A stretch of 64,000 nt of DNA from Candidatus Hydrogenedentota bacterium (GTDB taxonomy: Bacteria; Hydrogenedentota; Hydrogenedentia; Hydrogenedentales; SLHB01): contig JAKPDK010000184.1 of assembly GCA_029552745.1 (NCBI GenBank), positions 551,372 to 615,371 on the forward strand, in the 5' to 3' direction. This document shows positions 28,300-38,025 of this stretch, one piece after another. A program made the position numbers and the translations under genes. The number at the start of each line of letters is the position of its first letter. The first letter of the stretch is position 1. A model generated the notes under the pieces. It made no database searches. It was given only the letters and a program-made list of their open reading frames with translations, and was not told the DNA's origin.

Positions 28300-28959
28300 T
28301 TAGTTCGCACGACGTTCCAGAATCCGTGCGCGCAAGGCAGCAGCCGCCTCTCGGACATCTGGCACGGCAGTCACAGCAGTAACCACAGCAATATGTCGTG
28401 CCCCACGCTCTAGAACCAGATCAACATTATCTAGCTTGATTCCGCCCATAGTCGTCCACGGTATGGTGAGGTGTGGCGCTACTTCGCTGATCATTTCTAA
28501 GCCGACTGCCCCGCAGCTCACGGATTTTGTCTGTGTGGGGAAAATGGGGCCGATGTTAACGTAGCTTGCACCCGCGAGCTGGGCGGCAAGGGCTTCTTCC
28601 CGATTGTGCGTCGATGCACCGATAAGAAGCTCTGGCGCCAGACGCCGCGCCTGAGAAACGGGCAAGTCTTCGTTCCCAAGATGCACCCCGTCCGCATCTA
28701 CCGCCAAGGCGATGTCCACGCGGTCGTCAATTATCAACAAAGCGCCTGCTTGTGCTGTACGCTCCCGAAACACACAGGCCCGTGTGTAAAGCTCTCGGTC
28801 CGAACATTCCTTCTCGCGCAACTGAACCAGACGAACTCCCGCCTCCAAGACCCAATCAAGTACTTTTACGGCAGGCCGTCCCGCACAAAATGATTCCGTA
28901 ATCACCACATAAAGGTCTGTTTGTCGGAACAACCGCAAGCGTTCCTCGTGGGTCATCAA
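28300..28959 (-). CDS. thiE: thiamine-phosphate synthase ThiE
   Basis: 219 residues, a TIM barrel of normal length. It joins HMP-pyrophosphate and the thiazole phosphate to make thiamine phosphate. Recognisable parts are GVRLVQLREKECSDREL, LLIIDDRVDIALAVDADGVH with LGNEDLPV, GASTHNREEALAA and YVNIGPIFPTQTK. Last gene of the thiF-G-H-S-E operon; ATGA overlaps the thiS stop at 28956-28959. No thiD is present in the window. Confidence 0.93.
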   Translation of the reverse strand: MMTHEERLRLFRQTDLYVVITESFCAGRPAVKVLDWVLEAGVRLVQLREKECSDRELYTRACVFRERTAQAGALLIIDDRVDIALAVDADGVHLGNEDLPVSQARRLAPELLIGASTHNREEALAAQLAGASYVNIGPIFPTQTKSVSCGAVGLEMISEVAPHLTIPWTTMGGIKLDNVDLVLERGARHIAVVTAVTAVPDVREAAAALRARILERRAN

Positions 28960-29159
28960 CCACCTCCGACAAACCGTACCAGCTCTACCCGATCGCCTTC
29001 GCTGAACTTGGTATCTTCAAATCGTGTGCGGTCGATGATCGTCCCGTTGATTTCCACCACAACGCCCTCAGTTTGAAACCCAAGGTCTTTTAGTAAACCC
29101 GCCACGGTCGTACCATCCCCAACGTCCCGCATCTCGCCATTAAGAGTGATTTTCATCAT
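28956..29159 (-). CDS. thiS: sulfur carrier protein ThiS
   Basis: About 67 residues starting MMKITLNGEMRDVGDGTTVA and ending VELVRFVGGG. The C-terminal Gly-Gly is where ThiF adenylates and sulfur is loaded as thiocarboxylate for thiazole synthesis. The ORF track begins 21 residues earlier; ATG 29159 (or 29156) with GAAGGAAG upstream fits the family start. Its start lies inside the last 20 bases of thiH, so translation is coupled. Confidence 0.92.
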   Translation of the reverse strand: MMKITLNGEMRDVGDGTTVAGLLKDLGFQTEGVVVEINGTIIDRTRFEDTKFSEGDRVELVRFVGGG

Positions 29160-30321
29160 CCGTGCTTCCTTCAACACAAGAACCGACCCATCCGACTTGA
29201 TCGTCAACAAACGCCGCGTCAAAATCTTTCCAAACCGGATCGTATCCCGCTTTTCGAATGGCTTCCGCGACTTCTGCCGGACTCCGAGTGTCTTCTATCT
29301 CGAATTGTTCCAGCGTCTCCTCACCATGTGTGGAATAGCCGCCGGGGCGAGTTGACGAACCTGCACTCATCATCGTTACCCCCAGCGGAATGAGCCTATC
29401 CCGCAAAGACGCCCGTTCCCGCGTAGATAGATTAAAGCCCACCTCCGGCAAAAAGAGCCGTGCTGCAAGCATCAACTGAACCAAATCTCGATCGCTGAGC
29501 GGATTCACAACCCGGAAACGCGGCGGCGTGTGTATCAGCCTCGGAAAAGACATCGAGATGGCGCTTTGCCAACAGGCTTTTTGCAAGTAACGGGCATGCA
29601 ACATCGCCCAAAACCCGTCGATGCGCCAATCATAAAGCCCCAGCAACGCCCCGATACTCAGACGGCGAACTCCTGCCTTGCCGGCACGTTCGATCGCATC
29701 CAAACGATACGCATAATCCCGTTTTCGCCCTTTTAGATGGACGCGCGCATACGTCTCGCGGTCGTAGGTCTCCATGTATAGCGTAACGCCATCAAGTCCT
29801 GCATAAACGAGACGCCTGTACTCGTCCTCATCCAACGCGTAGACCTCAATAGAAACCGAAGCGAAGTACTCCCGCGCTAATGAGACGGCTTTTTCGATGT
29901 ATGAAACCGGCACGGCGCGCGGCGCTTCCCCTGTGAGGAGCAAAACATGCTGGAATCCGCGCGCAGCCAGTGCCTCACACTCCCGCCGTATCTCTGCTTC
30001 GGTCAGAGTCAGTCGCTTCAATTTGCTGCCGGACCGGACCGCATATCCACAATAGACACAATCGGCGCCACAAATGTTGGAAATATACAATGGGGCATAT
30101 AACCCAATGGTTCTTCCGAAAAAACGTCGCGTGCGCCGATGGGCTAGCTGCGCCATAGCTTCCAACCAAGGTCGTGCTGCTTCAGAGAGCAAGGCACAAA
30201 CGTCCGTTTCCGTCAGCTCCTCTTTGGAAAGAGCGCGCTCCACATCCCGCTCGCTGGAAAGAGATATACGCTCCCGCACACGATCGGCGCTCCAGTATTC
30301 CAATACAGATGCAAAACTCAT
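29140..30321 (-). CDS. thiH: 2-iminoacetate synthase ThiH
   Basis: 393 residues. A radical-SAM enzyme that splits tyrosine into dehydroglycine and p-cresol for thiazole formation, the route of anaerobes and many facultative bacteria. The cluster motif CGADCVYCG (CxxxCxxC) is near residue 88, after APLYISNI. LLLTGEAPRAVPVSYIEKAV and FNLSTRERASLRDRLIPLGV follow. The use of ThiH instead of the oxygen-dependent ThiO fits an oxygen-poor life. The gene starts 11 bp after thiG. Confidence 0.95.
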   Translation of the reverse strand: MSFASVLEYWSADRVRERISLSSERDVERALSKEELTETDVCALLSEAARPWLEAMAQLAHRRTRRFFGRTIGLYAPLYISNICGADCVYCGYAVRSGSKLKRLTLTEAEIRRECEALAARGFQHVLLLTGEAPRAVPVSYIEKAVSLAREYFASVSIEVYALDEDEYRRLVYAGLDGVTLYMETYDRETYARVHLKGRKRDYAYRLDAIERAGKAGVRRLSIGALLGLYDWRIDGFWAMLHARYLQKACWQSAISMSFPRLIHTPPRFRVVNPLSDRDLVQLMLAARLFLPEVGFNLSTRERASLRDRLIPLGVTMMSAGSSTRPGGYSTHGEETLEQFEIEDTRSPAEVAEAIRKAGYDPVWKDFDAAFVDDQVGWVGSCVEGSTDDENHS

Positions 30322-30332
30322 ATCTGCCTTTC

Positions 30333-31139
30333 CTATTCAGTCGCGGCCTTCCCGCGCGCGAGCTCGTCCAAAAAACCCGTGAGCGGCGATGATGCCGACG
30401 CCGTATCACGAACGGGACCCATGCCCGCTCGGTACGCCAGTCGACCCGCCTCAACCGCCAGAGCAAACGCACGCGCCATCGCACCGGGATCCTCCGCATC
30501 GGCAAGCGCCGTGTTCACCAGTACCGCGTCCGCACCGAGCTCCATCGCCTCCGCCGCATGAGAAGGCGCCCCAAGTCCCGCATCCACCACTACCGGTACG
30601 GTCGCCTGTTCAATAATAATCCGAATCATGTCCCGCGTGCGCACCCCGCGGTTACTTCCTATAGGGGCCCCCAAGGGCATAACCGTCGCCGTACCTACTT
30701 CTTCCAACTTCTTTGCCAACACCGGATCGGCTTGGATATAAGGCAACACCACGAACCCATCCCGCACGAGCATCTCGGCAGCTTTCAAGGTTTCAATCGG
30801 GTCCGGCAAGAGATATTTGGGTTCTGGAGTGAGCTCCAGTTTCACCCAAGGCTCCAGCCCAGCGGCTCGAGCCATTCTTGCCAGCCGTACCGCTTCTTCC
30901 GCATTTCTAGCGCCCGATGTATTCGGCAAAATGAGATGCCGCTTGGGATCGAGTACCGACATAATGCTGTCTTGTTCCCGGCGCGACAAGTCCGCCCGAC
31001 GCAGCGCCACGGTCACAATCTCTGCGTCGGAGGCGTCCAGAGCCGCCTGCAACGCCGTGGCACTGGAAAATTTGCCCGTGCCCACCATCAACCGAGATCG
31101 AAAACTCCTACCCGCTATCACAAAGGGATCGTCTGTCAT
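30333..31139 (-). CDS. thiG: thiazole synthase ThiG
   Basis: 268 residues. It condenses DXP, dehydroglycine and ThiS-thiocarboxylate to the thiazole. Visible family parts are [81 protein letters not shown] and [20 protein letters not shown]. ThiG starts 4 bp after thiF ends. It works with ThiS, ThiF and ThiH, all neighbours here. Confidence 0.96.
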   Translation of the reverse strand: MTDDPFVIAGRSFRSRLMVGTGKFSSATALQAALDASDAEIVTVALRRADLSRREQDSIMSVLDPKRHLILPNTSGARNAEEAVRLARMARAAGLEPWVKLELTPEPKYLLPDPIETLKAAEMLVRDGFVVLPYIQADPVLAKKLEEVGTATVMPLGAPIGSNRGVRTRDMIRIIIEQATVPVVVDAGLGAPSHAAEAMELGADAVLVNTALADAEDPGAMARAFALAVEAGRLAYRAGMGPVRDTASASSPLTGFLDELARGKAATE

Positions 31140-31143
31140 ATTC

Positions 31144-31911
31144 TCACCTTATTGCAGCACAGCCACAGTCTGGACGCCGCCGTACAGTCAACGTCCGCAG
31201 GGACATGGATACACCATCTACACCGTGCAGCCGCCCGCTCCCATCCTCCCGCGGCTGCCATAAACCAACAACCCAACGAATAATTTCAAGCGCCTCTAAA
31301 CTGCCCAGAATTCCCGGTACCGCGCCCAAAACACCAAGCTCCGCCGTGGTAGGCGTACCACGCGGGACTTGTGGGAATAGACACCGCAAACACGGCGTCT
31401 TGCCAGGCACCACAAATTGTGCCTGACCGGACAGCCCTAAAATTCCTGCCGTGGCAAACGGCTTCTTCATACGTAAACACACGTCGTTGATGAGGAATTT
31501 CGATTCAAAATTGTCAGTAGCCTCCGCAACGACGTCATAATTTTCTAAGATTCCTTCCGCCGTTTCCGCGGTGACGCGTCGATCCACCAACACCAAATTT
31601 ACTTCTGGATTCAGCGCTTGTAGCACCTCCGCGGCAGATTCCGTCTTCTTCTTTCCGATGCGTGAAGTGGCATGCAGCACCTGACGCTGTAAGTTGGACA
31701 ACTCAACTACATCCGCATCAATCAACCCAAGAGTACCGATCCCCGCCGCCGCCAAATACAAGCACAGGGGACTACCTAATCCTCCCAGACCTACTACTGC
31801 CACGCGACTCTCCCGCAGCTTCGCTTGGCCCACCTCGCCTATGCCCGGTATCCGAATATTCCGCGCATATCGAATCCGCTGTTCTTCCGTCAAATGCACC
31901 ATTTTTCTCAT
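31144..31911 (-). CDS. thiF: ThiS adenylyltransferase ThiF (HesA/MoeB/ThiF family)
   Basis: 255 residues. ATP-binding [20 protein letters not shown], the Asp/Arg region [16 protein letters not shown] and two zinc-binding Cys pairs (CLRC and CGC near the C-terminus) are present. The position at the head of a thi operon supports ThiF over MoeB. ATG 31902 (MVHLTEEQ) is an alternative start. No TPP riboswitch core was found in the 700 bp upstream on the minus strand. Confidence 0.9.
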   Translation of the reverse strand: MRKMVHLTEEQRIRYARNIRIPGIGEVGQAKLRESRVAVVGLGGLGSPLCLYLAAAGIGTLGLIDADVVELSNLQRQVLHATSRIGKKKTESAAEVLQALNPEVNLVLVDRRVTAETAEGILENYDVVAEATDNFESKFLINDVCLRMKKPFATAGILGLSGQAQFVVPGKTPCLRCLFPQVPRGTPTTAELGVLGAVPGILGSLEALEIIRWVVGLWQPREDGSGRLHGVDGVSMSLRTLTVRRRPDCGCAAIR

Positions 31912-31960
31912 CCCGGATAAAAATATAGTGTATCAAAATCACCTCACCCCCCGAAAGATA

Positions 31961-32035
31961 CTGTGTTCATTCAGTACCTTTGGAACTCTTTGTTACATTG
32001 GATGAGGAATCGAGGATGGGAAAACCATGAAAGGA
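31961..32035 (+). repeat. dispersed fossil-ORF repeat, copy C (short)
   Basis: Reads HSVPLELFVTLDEESRMGKP before a stop, matching IRPVPLALFDMLNEELKKGF of copy D. Only the first half of the repeat is recognisable. Confidence 0.5.
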
Positions 32036-32632
32036 TTAATGGGGGCACGGTATTGTATGTCAGTAGCTATTGGGCAAGTTTCCTAATTCACAGCGGCACG
32101 TGATCCAATGCGGCTCCGATGGGAAACGGCACATCAGAGCGCTTCTCGTCGTGTCGACCCTACTGCTCGGCAGAAGTAATCGTACTTCTGGAGATTGAAG
32201 CGATGGCAGCAATCGTCCGCCTCTAGAGAAGGCGGATAGATACCGACCCCATGTTTCGCAACGTCAAAAACCACCGTTAGGGCTAGGTCTTGACCATGAG
32301 CGCCTGCGCAGGACCAATGGGGGCGACCGTCACTTCGCCCTTTTGGCACTCATCTACGATCGGTCATATGCTTTTAGCCCCGCCGAAATGTTCCCCATTG
32401 TGCCAAAACTCAAAACCAACACAAAAAAGAACCCCGTACACAGCCTGAGCCTACTTCACAAACTACTTTTCGCGGATCTACCTCTGCCCCCTCATTCATG
32501 CCTTTGCCGGGAAAAGCCGCGTTCGCCTAAAACTGGAGAAGGCTGAGAGTAGGTTGACTCCTTACATGCAGGACTCAAGGAAATTGCCCTAACCCCGTTT
32601 CACAGGCTTTTTAACCACGTCGGCTCTTATGC
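32036..32632. other. gap of about 600 bp without a supported gene
   Basis: No ORF with family resemblance was seen; the 71-aa minus-strand ORF at 32134-32349 has no ribosome site or recognisable domain. A GGGCGA-ccgtcact-TCGCCC palindrome lies at 32321-32340. The promoter of the thiF operon should be near 31912-32000, but no convincing boxes are visible. Confidence 0.4.
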
Positions 32633-33655
32633 TCATTTCTGACGGGGCAATGCCTTTCCTAATGCGCGAAGCTGGTTCAAGAATGGCTCTGGGATATGTC
32701 CGTTCTTCTCAATCGGTACGTCCCACGTGACAGCCCCGCCTTTTTCGACGATCCCGCGTGTGATAGCAATGACCTGTTCGTCCGTAAATCGCGGAGGGCT
32801 CTGAGCCCACCAAGGTCCGAGGTAACTCAACATGTGGAATTGCGCGTGTCCCACTTTAGGTCCTGGGCATTTCACCTTGTCAGGCTCATTGATCTCGCCG
32901 GCTGTATAGTCTTCGTGCTCGGACAACGTGATGATAGGATCGAGCACACCCGGGTTAAACGCGACAATGGCTTGGGGGTTGCCCGCCCGAGCTGCCGCTG
33001 CAAATGAAGCAAAGTTCGGCGGGTCGTCATGATAGTACATCTCGTGCGGGTAGTAACACCCATCGAACCACCAACCGGAAACCTTGGCGCCATAGCGCCC
33101 GGCCCATTCCCGAATTACCGCTTCCCACTTTTTCTGAAACGATGCCAATCGCAAGCCGGCATCGGGTCCCCCTTTTGGAAACGACCAGTACGGATATTTG
33201 CCGGGCTGCCATTCCAATGCTTTGACTGCATCGGCATCGCGGTCCGGCGCACCAGACGGCAGATACAACATAAGCCGAATATTTCGTGCGTGAAGCGCTT
33301 CGTAAAGGTCTGCAATAAGGTCCCTTCGGGAGCATTTGCTGGGTTTGATACCCGTCAAGTTATCGTAAACAGGGTTCGGCGAGCAATAAAATCCCGAATT
33401 TTGTCCCAGGGTGATTATGTAATACCTGGCCCCCGCAGACGCCAGCTGGTCCGCGAGCCCTGCTACATCAAACCCATCCACGGCACGGTTCCACGCCTCG
33501 ATGGTGATAGGTTCTTCTTTGATGACCGTGTCTGCCATATAGTGTGTAAAGACGCCCCACTGCGCCTCGCGCAACCATGCCGCCCGGTCAGAAGCCCCAG
33601 AAGCCTGTTCTGGTGCGGTGACAATTCCACTGAAAACAAGAAGAAACATAGTCAT
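32633..33655 (-). CDS. GH29-like (alpha-L-fucosidase family) secreted hydrolase
   Basis: 340 residues from ATG 33655 (MTMFLLVFSGIVTAPEQASG), with GAGGAGG five bases upstream and a signal peptide; the ORF track's 67 extra residues overlap the sulfatase gene and are dropped. RAAWLREAQWGVFTHYM, AGARYYIITLGQNSGFYCSP and the presumed nucleophile region VSGWWFDGCYYPHEM follow the GH29 plan, where the Asp of W-F-D-G is the nucleophile. It is short for GH29 and lacks the C-terminal beta domain. It follows the sulfatase on the same strand after 61 bp. Fucoside or related substrates are inference. Confidence 0.7.
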   Translation of the reverse strand: MTMFLLVFSGIVTAPEQASGASDRAAWLREAQWGVFTHYMADTVIKEEPITIEAWNRAVDGFDVAGLADQLASAGARYYIITLGQNSGFYCSPNPVYDNLTGIKPSKCSRRDLIADLYEALHARNIRLMLYLPSGAPDRDADAVKALEWQPGKYPYWSFPKGGPDAGLRLASFQKKWEAVIREWAGRYGAKVSGWWFDGCYYPHEMYYHDDPPNFASFAAAARAGNPQAIVAFNPGVLDPIITLSEHEDYTAGEINEPDKVKCPGPKVGHAQFHMLSYLGPWWAQSPPRFTDEQVIAITRGIVEKGGAVTWDVPIEKNGHIPEPFLNQLRALGKALPRQK

Positions 33656-33716
33656 ATTGCCTCCTCTTTGATATAGCCCATAACCCCTGCTGTGCGGTTG
33701 CCATTGATACGCTCTT

Positions 33717-35228
33717 TCACGACTTCGGATAGACATCCGCGGGATGCGCTGGAAATCCCCGTACCCCTCTCGATTGATCAAATTGATAAATTCGTTGACG
33801 AGGACGTTCTTGAAACGGAAACACCCGCAATTTCCCGTCTTCCAACGCACGATCACAGTTAGGTCGTGCTACGGCCAAACAAGCCAACCGCCGCAACCGT
33901 TCGGCGACTTCGGGAACGGTATCGATGCACTGTATCTTTTCTTCGGGGTCTTGCGCCACATTAAATAACTGTTCGCGGCCTCCATTTGCCATAAAAATAT
34001 ATTTCCAATCGCCTTCGCGTATCATGATTTTGAACAAAGGCGTGCCGGGGTTTCCATACATGCCGACGAGATGTTGCCGCGGTTCTGTGGCACCTTCCAA
34101 CATCCCCAGCACATTGACCCCGTCCCGGCATTGGGTGTCGCCCGCCGCGCCCGTGGCGATTCCGTACAAGTCGGTCAGACAAACCAATTCCCTGCGTTCC
34201 ATCTTTGCGGGTATACGCGCAGGCCAACTCATTAAAAAGGGGATATGACACGATGCTTCAAAAAAACTTTCCTTTTGCCAGGCGTGGTGGTCTCCTAGGT
34301 GATCGCCGTGGTCAGAAAAGAAACAAATCAAGGTATTCTCCGCATCACGGCGTCGCTCCAAGGCATCCAAAATCTTGCCTATGCAGTAATCGATGTAGGA
34401 GATCTCCCCATAGTAACGCGCTTTCAGCACACGAGCATGCGAATCGTTGATATCTTCCGCCCAAATCGCGTAATTCATCCACGGAATCTGTTCATCCATG
34501 TGATCAATTGCTATGTCCCCGCGTCGCGGATTAGGCAGACGATCAGGGTCGTACATCCTATTAAAGGGAATGGGTGGGGCACACGGGGGATGCGGCCCAA
34601 TAAATGACACAAAACCAAAAAACGGTCTGTCGTCCTCCGCGTTGATGAGTTCAATGGCGCGGTCAGCCGCCCATCCTTCTACCGTGACCGATGCCGGCAT
34701 AGGACTCATTTGAGGCATGTAGTACATTTCGGTGCGCTCGCCCATGAGACCCTCAATAAAATCATAAGCAGGATGTTCACGGGCAATAAACGCCGCGTAA
34801 GCGTCGCGGGAGCGTTGATCCGGCGTCCCGTACAACTCTTCGCTGTGCAAATGCACCTCGTAGCCAAGGTCTTCATCCCAAGGGAGCGTGTGCGATTTTC
34901 CCACGGCGAAGGTACGATAACCTAGTCGCGCCATCGTTCGAGCCAAATACGAGCCGCATCGCTCTTCCATGGTGCGAGGCTGACCGTCTACAAGATCGGG
35001 AGGAGCATTATGATAAATCCCTGTTTGAAACGGCTCTCGGCCTGTTCGGATCGTATAGCGAGCCGGTACGCATACCGGACACGTCGAGTACGCGTTCGTA
35101 AACACCGCACCCCGCGCAACAAGCCGATCTAGATTCGGCGTATAAATGTCCTGATTTCCCAAAGCGGCAATCGTATCAAAACGTTGCTGGTCGGTCATGA
35201 TGAACAAAATGTTAGGTTTTCGAGACAT
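33717..35228 (-). CDS. type I sulfatase (arylsulfatase family)
   Basis: 503 residues from ATG 35228 (MSRKPNILFIMTDQQRFDTI), with GAGGAG upstream; the longer ORF is trimmed. The sulfatase signature CPVCVPARYTIRTGREP carries a C-x-P-x-R core whose Cys must become formylglycine. Metal-site residues occur in IMTDQQR and CFFSDHGDHLGDHHAW. There is no signal peptide with this start, which would place it in the cytosol. It would free sulfate from a sulfated sugar or phenol, and the GH29-like gene downstream suggests a sulfated glycan. Confidence 0.88.
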   Translation of the reverse strand: MSRKPNILFIMTDQQRFDTIAALGNQDIYTPNLDRLVARGAVFTNAYSTCPVCVPARYTIRTGREPFQTGIYHNAPPDLVDGQPRTMEERCGSYLARTMARLGYRTFAVGKSHTLPWDEDLGYEVHLHSEELYGTPDQRSRDAYAAFIAREHPAYDFIEGLMGERTEMYYMPQMSPMPASVTVEGWAADRAIELINAEDDRPFFGFVSFIGPHPPCAPPIPFNRMYDPDRLPNPRRGDIAIDHMDEQIPWMNYAIWAEDINDSHARVLKARYYGEISYIDYCIGKILDALERRRDAENTLICFFSDHGDHLGDHHAWQKESFFEASCHIPFLMSWPARIPAKMERRELVCLTDLYGIATGAAGDTQCRDGVNVLGMLEGATEPRQHLVGMYGNPGTPLFKIMIREGDWKYIFMANGGREQLFNVAQDPEEKIQCIDTVPEVAERLRRLACLAVARPNCDRALEDGKLRVFPFQERPRQRIYQFDQSRGVRGFPAHPADVYPKS

Positions 35229-35395
35229 ATGCTCTCTCCTCAATGTTACGCCCCTGCGGTCACACATAAATTGGTATTCTAGACCTATTCCTATCACGCT
35301 TTCGAAATTATAAGGAGAATCTAGATTGGCTTGCTTCCAGTGCGAGTGAACCTCTACCCAGTTATCCTACCCAGTTTCCTGCCGTACCTTCGCTT

Positions 35396-35424
35396 GTTGT
35401 TATGAGATTAGAAAAACTGTATCT
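35396..35424 (+). promoter_or_regulatory. possible promoter of the FapA-like gene
   Basis: TTGTTA at 35396-35401 and TATCTT at 35419-35424 are 17 bp apart, in an AT-rich stretch 46 bp before the ATG. Each box matches the consensus at four of six positions. The region is divergent from the sulfatase gene. Confidence 0.35.
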
Positions 35425-35469
35425 TAATCTTTGTTCGTGTTTTAGAGTGTGCAATGACAGGGGTCGGTT

Positions 35470-36978
35470 ATGATGGATGCGGCAAGTGGTGCAAGTTCTA
35501 ACGCGCCGGACATCATTCTTAAATCAGGGGCATATACGCTTCGTGTGACGGCCGACAGCATGCGCATTTTGCTCGATTGCGCTGCTGTTCCGCCCGACAT
35601 CCGTTCTCTTATTGCCGCAATCCGTGCCGACTTGGCGGAAAACGGTGTCCCTGAGGAATGGCTCGGAGAACCATTGGAACAACGCCTGAGACCCTTCGCA
35701 TCAGCGCCTTCGATCTCGGGTGCGGTCATTGTGGAAGGAGAACCGTCTATCCCACCGACAGACGGTCGAATCGAATGGGGCGGTGATTTTTTTGCAGTCG
35801 GGTTTGCAATTGATGAAAAAACAGGCGCAATAGACTACCGGCGTCCCATCGCGCAAACCTCCGTGGAAGAAGGCCAATTTCTTGCCCGCATTATTCCCCC
35901 AAACCCCGGCAAGAACGGCCGTGACGTCTTCGGCAGAATGCTACCTGCCGCAAAAGGCACCTGGCCCACGTTTCGCGCCGGACAGAACGTCCGAGAGGAC
36001 AAAAATAATCGTTGCTACTACGCCACCAAGAGCGGGCGCATCCGTTGGGATGCCAACATGCTGTCCGTCGATGAAGTCTACACAATTCGGGGAAATGTGG
36101 GACTGGAAACAGGGAATATTTCGCATTCCGGCGCCCTTATCGTTGAAGGAGACATTGAGGCGTGTACGGAAGTAGAAGCGCGCGGCGATATTGAAGTGTA
36201 CGGCGTCATCGAACGAGCCGACGTGAGCACCCGCGGCAATCTCTACGTGCGAGGTGGCATCACAGGAAGAGGAAAAAGACCTATTCAAGTTGCCGGCAGA
36301 GTTCAGGCACGATTTATTAATGAAGCCGAATTGGAAGTCGACGGAGATATGGCAATAGAACGGGAAATCGTTCAATCGACTGTAAGAACACGAGGAATTC
36401 TCGCGATGCCGCAAGGACGCGTTGTTGGAGGAGAAATCATGGCGCTTGGCGGCATTCTGATAGGTCAAAGCGGAAGTGAAGCCGGCGTACCCACCTTACT
36501 CACTGCCGGAGAAGATTTCCGCTTACTGCGACGACTGCCGGAGTTACAGGAAGAGATCAATTCATTGGAAACACGGCGCGAACGGGTGAAACAAGTGCTG
36601 GAACCTTTGCGCGGGCGAAAAATGACCCCGGAAATGCATGAAGCCATGGAAAGACTCCTACTGGACTTATCCCTGACTGAAGAGAGAATTGCTGAGCTCA
36701 AGGCGGAGATCGAGCAATTAAAACAAGACGCTAAAGAACGTGCCCGACGCCGCATTGAAGTCGAGAAAAATGTCTTTCCCGAAACAATTTTCAATATCGG
36801 CGGCGACCGAAAACGCATTCGAGAAGCCATTCTTGGCCCTTTATATGCGTTGCCTGTCCGTGGGGAAATTCAGCTTCGCACAGGACGACTCAAATGGGAT
36901 CTGAAAAGCCGCGGCACGACAGATGCCCAGCGAAAACAGGAAGAGCTCGAAGAGAACCCGCCAGAAGAGAAAACCTAA
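35470..36978 (+). CDS. FapA-type (DUF342) protein
   Basis: 502 residues. An N-terminal domain (1-95) precedes a FapA/DUF342 core with repeated short beta turns such as GDIEACTEVEARGDIEVYGV, GNLYVRGGITGRGKRPIQVA and VDGDMAIEREIVQS, a right-handed beta-helix. A coiled coil (about 355-425, LQEEINSLETRRERVKQVLE, then AELKAEIEQLKQDAKERARR) follows and then a short C-terminal domain. FapA proteins are often near flagellar or chemotaxis genes, but none are seen here. Cytosolic, function unknown. A terminator-like hairpin follows at 37000-37035. Confidence 0.8.
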   Translation: MMDAASGASSNAPDIILKSGAYTLRVTADSMRILLDCAAVPPDIRSLIAAIRADLAENGVPEEWLGEPLEQRLRPFASAPSISGAVIVEGEPSIPPTDGRIEWGGDFFAVGFAIDEKTGAIDYRRPIAQTSVEEGQFLARIIPPNPGKNGRDVFGRMLPAAKGTWPTFRAGQNVREDKNNRCYYATKSGRIRWDANMLSVDEVYTIRGNVGLETGNISHSGALIVEGDIEACTEVEARGDIEVYGVIERADVSTRGNLYVRGGITGRGKRPIQVAGRVQARFINEAELEVDGDMAIEREIVQSTVRTRGILAMPQGRVVGGEIMALGGILIGQSGSEAGVPTLLTAGEDFRLLRRLPELQEEINSLETRRERVKQVLEPLRGRKMTPEMHEAMERLLLDLSLTEERIAELKAEIEQLKQDAKERARRRIEVEKNVFPETIFNIGGDRKRIREAILGPLYALPVRGEIQLRTGRLKWDLKSRGTTDAQRKQEELEENPPEEKT

Positions 36979-36999
36979 CTACTCAACTGTATAACATAA

Positions 37000-37035
37000 A
37001 CAGGGCACCGGTGCTTTTCACAAACGGTGCCCTGT
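37000..37035. terminator. bidirectional terminator between FapA-like gene and sugar isomerase
   Basis: ACAGGGCACCG and CGGTGCCCTGT form an 11-bp perfect stem with a 14-base loop. It lies between two convergent genes. The minus-strand side runs into TTTATGTT, better for termination than the plus side. Confidence 0.7.
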
Positions 37036-37050
37036 TGTCCAAATCAAAAC

Positions 37051-38013
37051 CTATGCCCAAGTCATCGCCGTGGTCTTTTGAGTAATGATCACTTGCTTTA
37101 GAAAATCAGCGGCTTTACTCAAGCCTTCCCAGTTCGACATCAGACTGTCTTCGTGTTCAATACTCAACACGTAGTCATATCCCACCATGCGCAACGTCGA
37201 TACGAAATCTTTCCACCATTCGAGGCTATGTCCGTAACCACACGTGCGGAAAATCCAGGAACGGTTAAGCTCGTCGCCGTAATGCTTCGTATCGAGTACG
37301 CCGTTCACACGCGTGTTTTGCGGATACACCATGGAATCTTTGGCGTGAACATGGAAAATGGCTTTGCCGAGTGCGCGCACAGCCTCCACCGGCTCGATCC
37401 CCTGCCAGAATAGGTGACTCGGGTCAAAGTTTGCACCCAGATTCGACCCGCACGCCTTGCGCAGTTTGAGCAACGTCTCGGGATTGTACACCACAAACCC
37501 CGGATGCATCTCGAAGGCAATTTTCACCCCATGATCCGCAGCAAATTTCGCCTGTTTTGTCCAGTACGGAATGACCTTTTTCTCCCATTGCCAATTGAGT
37601 ATCTCCAAATAATCCGGAGGCCACGGACAGGTCACCCAGTTAGGTTTGGTTGAGTTTTCATCCGAACCGGGACATCCCGAAAAATCAATGACCACCTTCA
37701 CCCCAAGCAGCTCTGCAAGGCGGATGGTCTTCGTTTGTACGTCAATATTTTTCTTCGCAAAACCCTCATCCGGATGCAGACAGTTTCCGTGGCAGCTCAA
37801 TGCACTAATCATCAAGCCTTCGCCCTTCAGCATCGCAACCAATTCGTCGCGTTTGGGCTTGGACTCCAGCAGCTCATCCGGATTGCAATGCGCATTCGGC
37901 GGATAGTTACCACAACCCAGCTCAATGGCTTGTAAACCGAGCGGCCGGATCATCTCCAGCACGGCTTTCAACGGTTTATCGGCAAACAAGACAGACAAAA
38001 ACCCCAGTTTCAT
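37051..38013 (-). CDS. sugar phosphate isomerase/epimerase (xylose isomerase-like TIM barrel)
   Basis: 320 residues. An AP-endonuclease-2/IolE-type TIM barrel starting MKLGFLSVLFADKPLKAVLE. Likely metal ligands occur as the E of GVKIAFEMHPG, the D and H of GANFDPSHLFWQG, IFHVHAKDS and VLSIEHEDS. Such enzymes isomerise or epimerise free or phosphorylated sugars; substrate unknown. It is 12 bp downstream of the Gfo/Idh/MocA gene, a pairing typical of inositol and unusual-sugar breakdown. Confidence 0.85.
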   Translation of the reverse strand: MKLGFLSVLFADKPLKAVLEMIRPLGLQAIELGCGNYPPNAHCNPDELLESKPKRDELVAMLKGEGLMISALSCHGNCLHPDEGFAKKNIDVQTKTIRLAELLGVKVVIDFSGCPGSDENSTKPNWVTCPWPPDYLEILNWQWEKKVIPYWTKQAKFAADHGVKIAFEMHPGFVVYNPETLLKLRKACGSNLGANFDPSHLFWQGIEPVEAVRALGKAIFHVHAKDSMVYPQNTRVNGVLDTKHYGDELNRSWIFRTCGYGHSLEWWKDFVSTLRMVGYDYVLSIEHEDSLMSNWEGLSKAADFLKQVIITQKTTAMTWA

Positions 38014-38025
38014 GACAATGTCCTC

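Noticed and set aside
32134-32349. 71-aa minus-strand ORF in the gap before thiF
   Set aside because: No ribosome site, no recognised domain, and it contains a GGGCGA palindrome.
33656-33856. N-terminal extension of the GH29-like ORF
   Set aside because: It overlaps the sulfatase gene, while ATG 33655 has GAGGAGG and a signal peptide.
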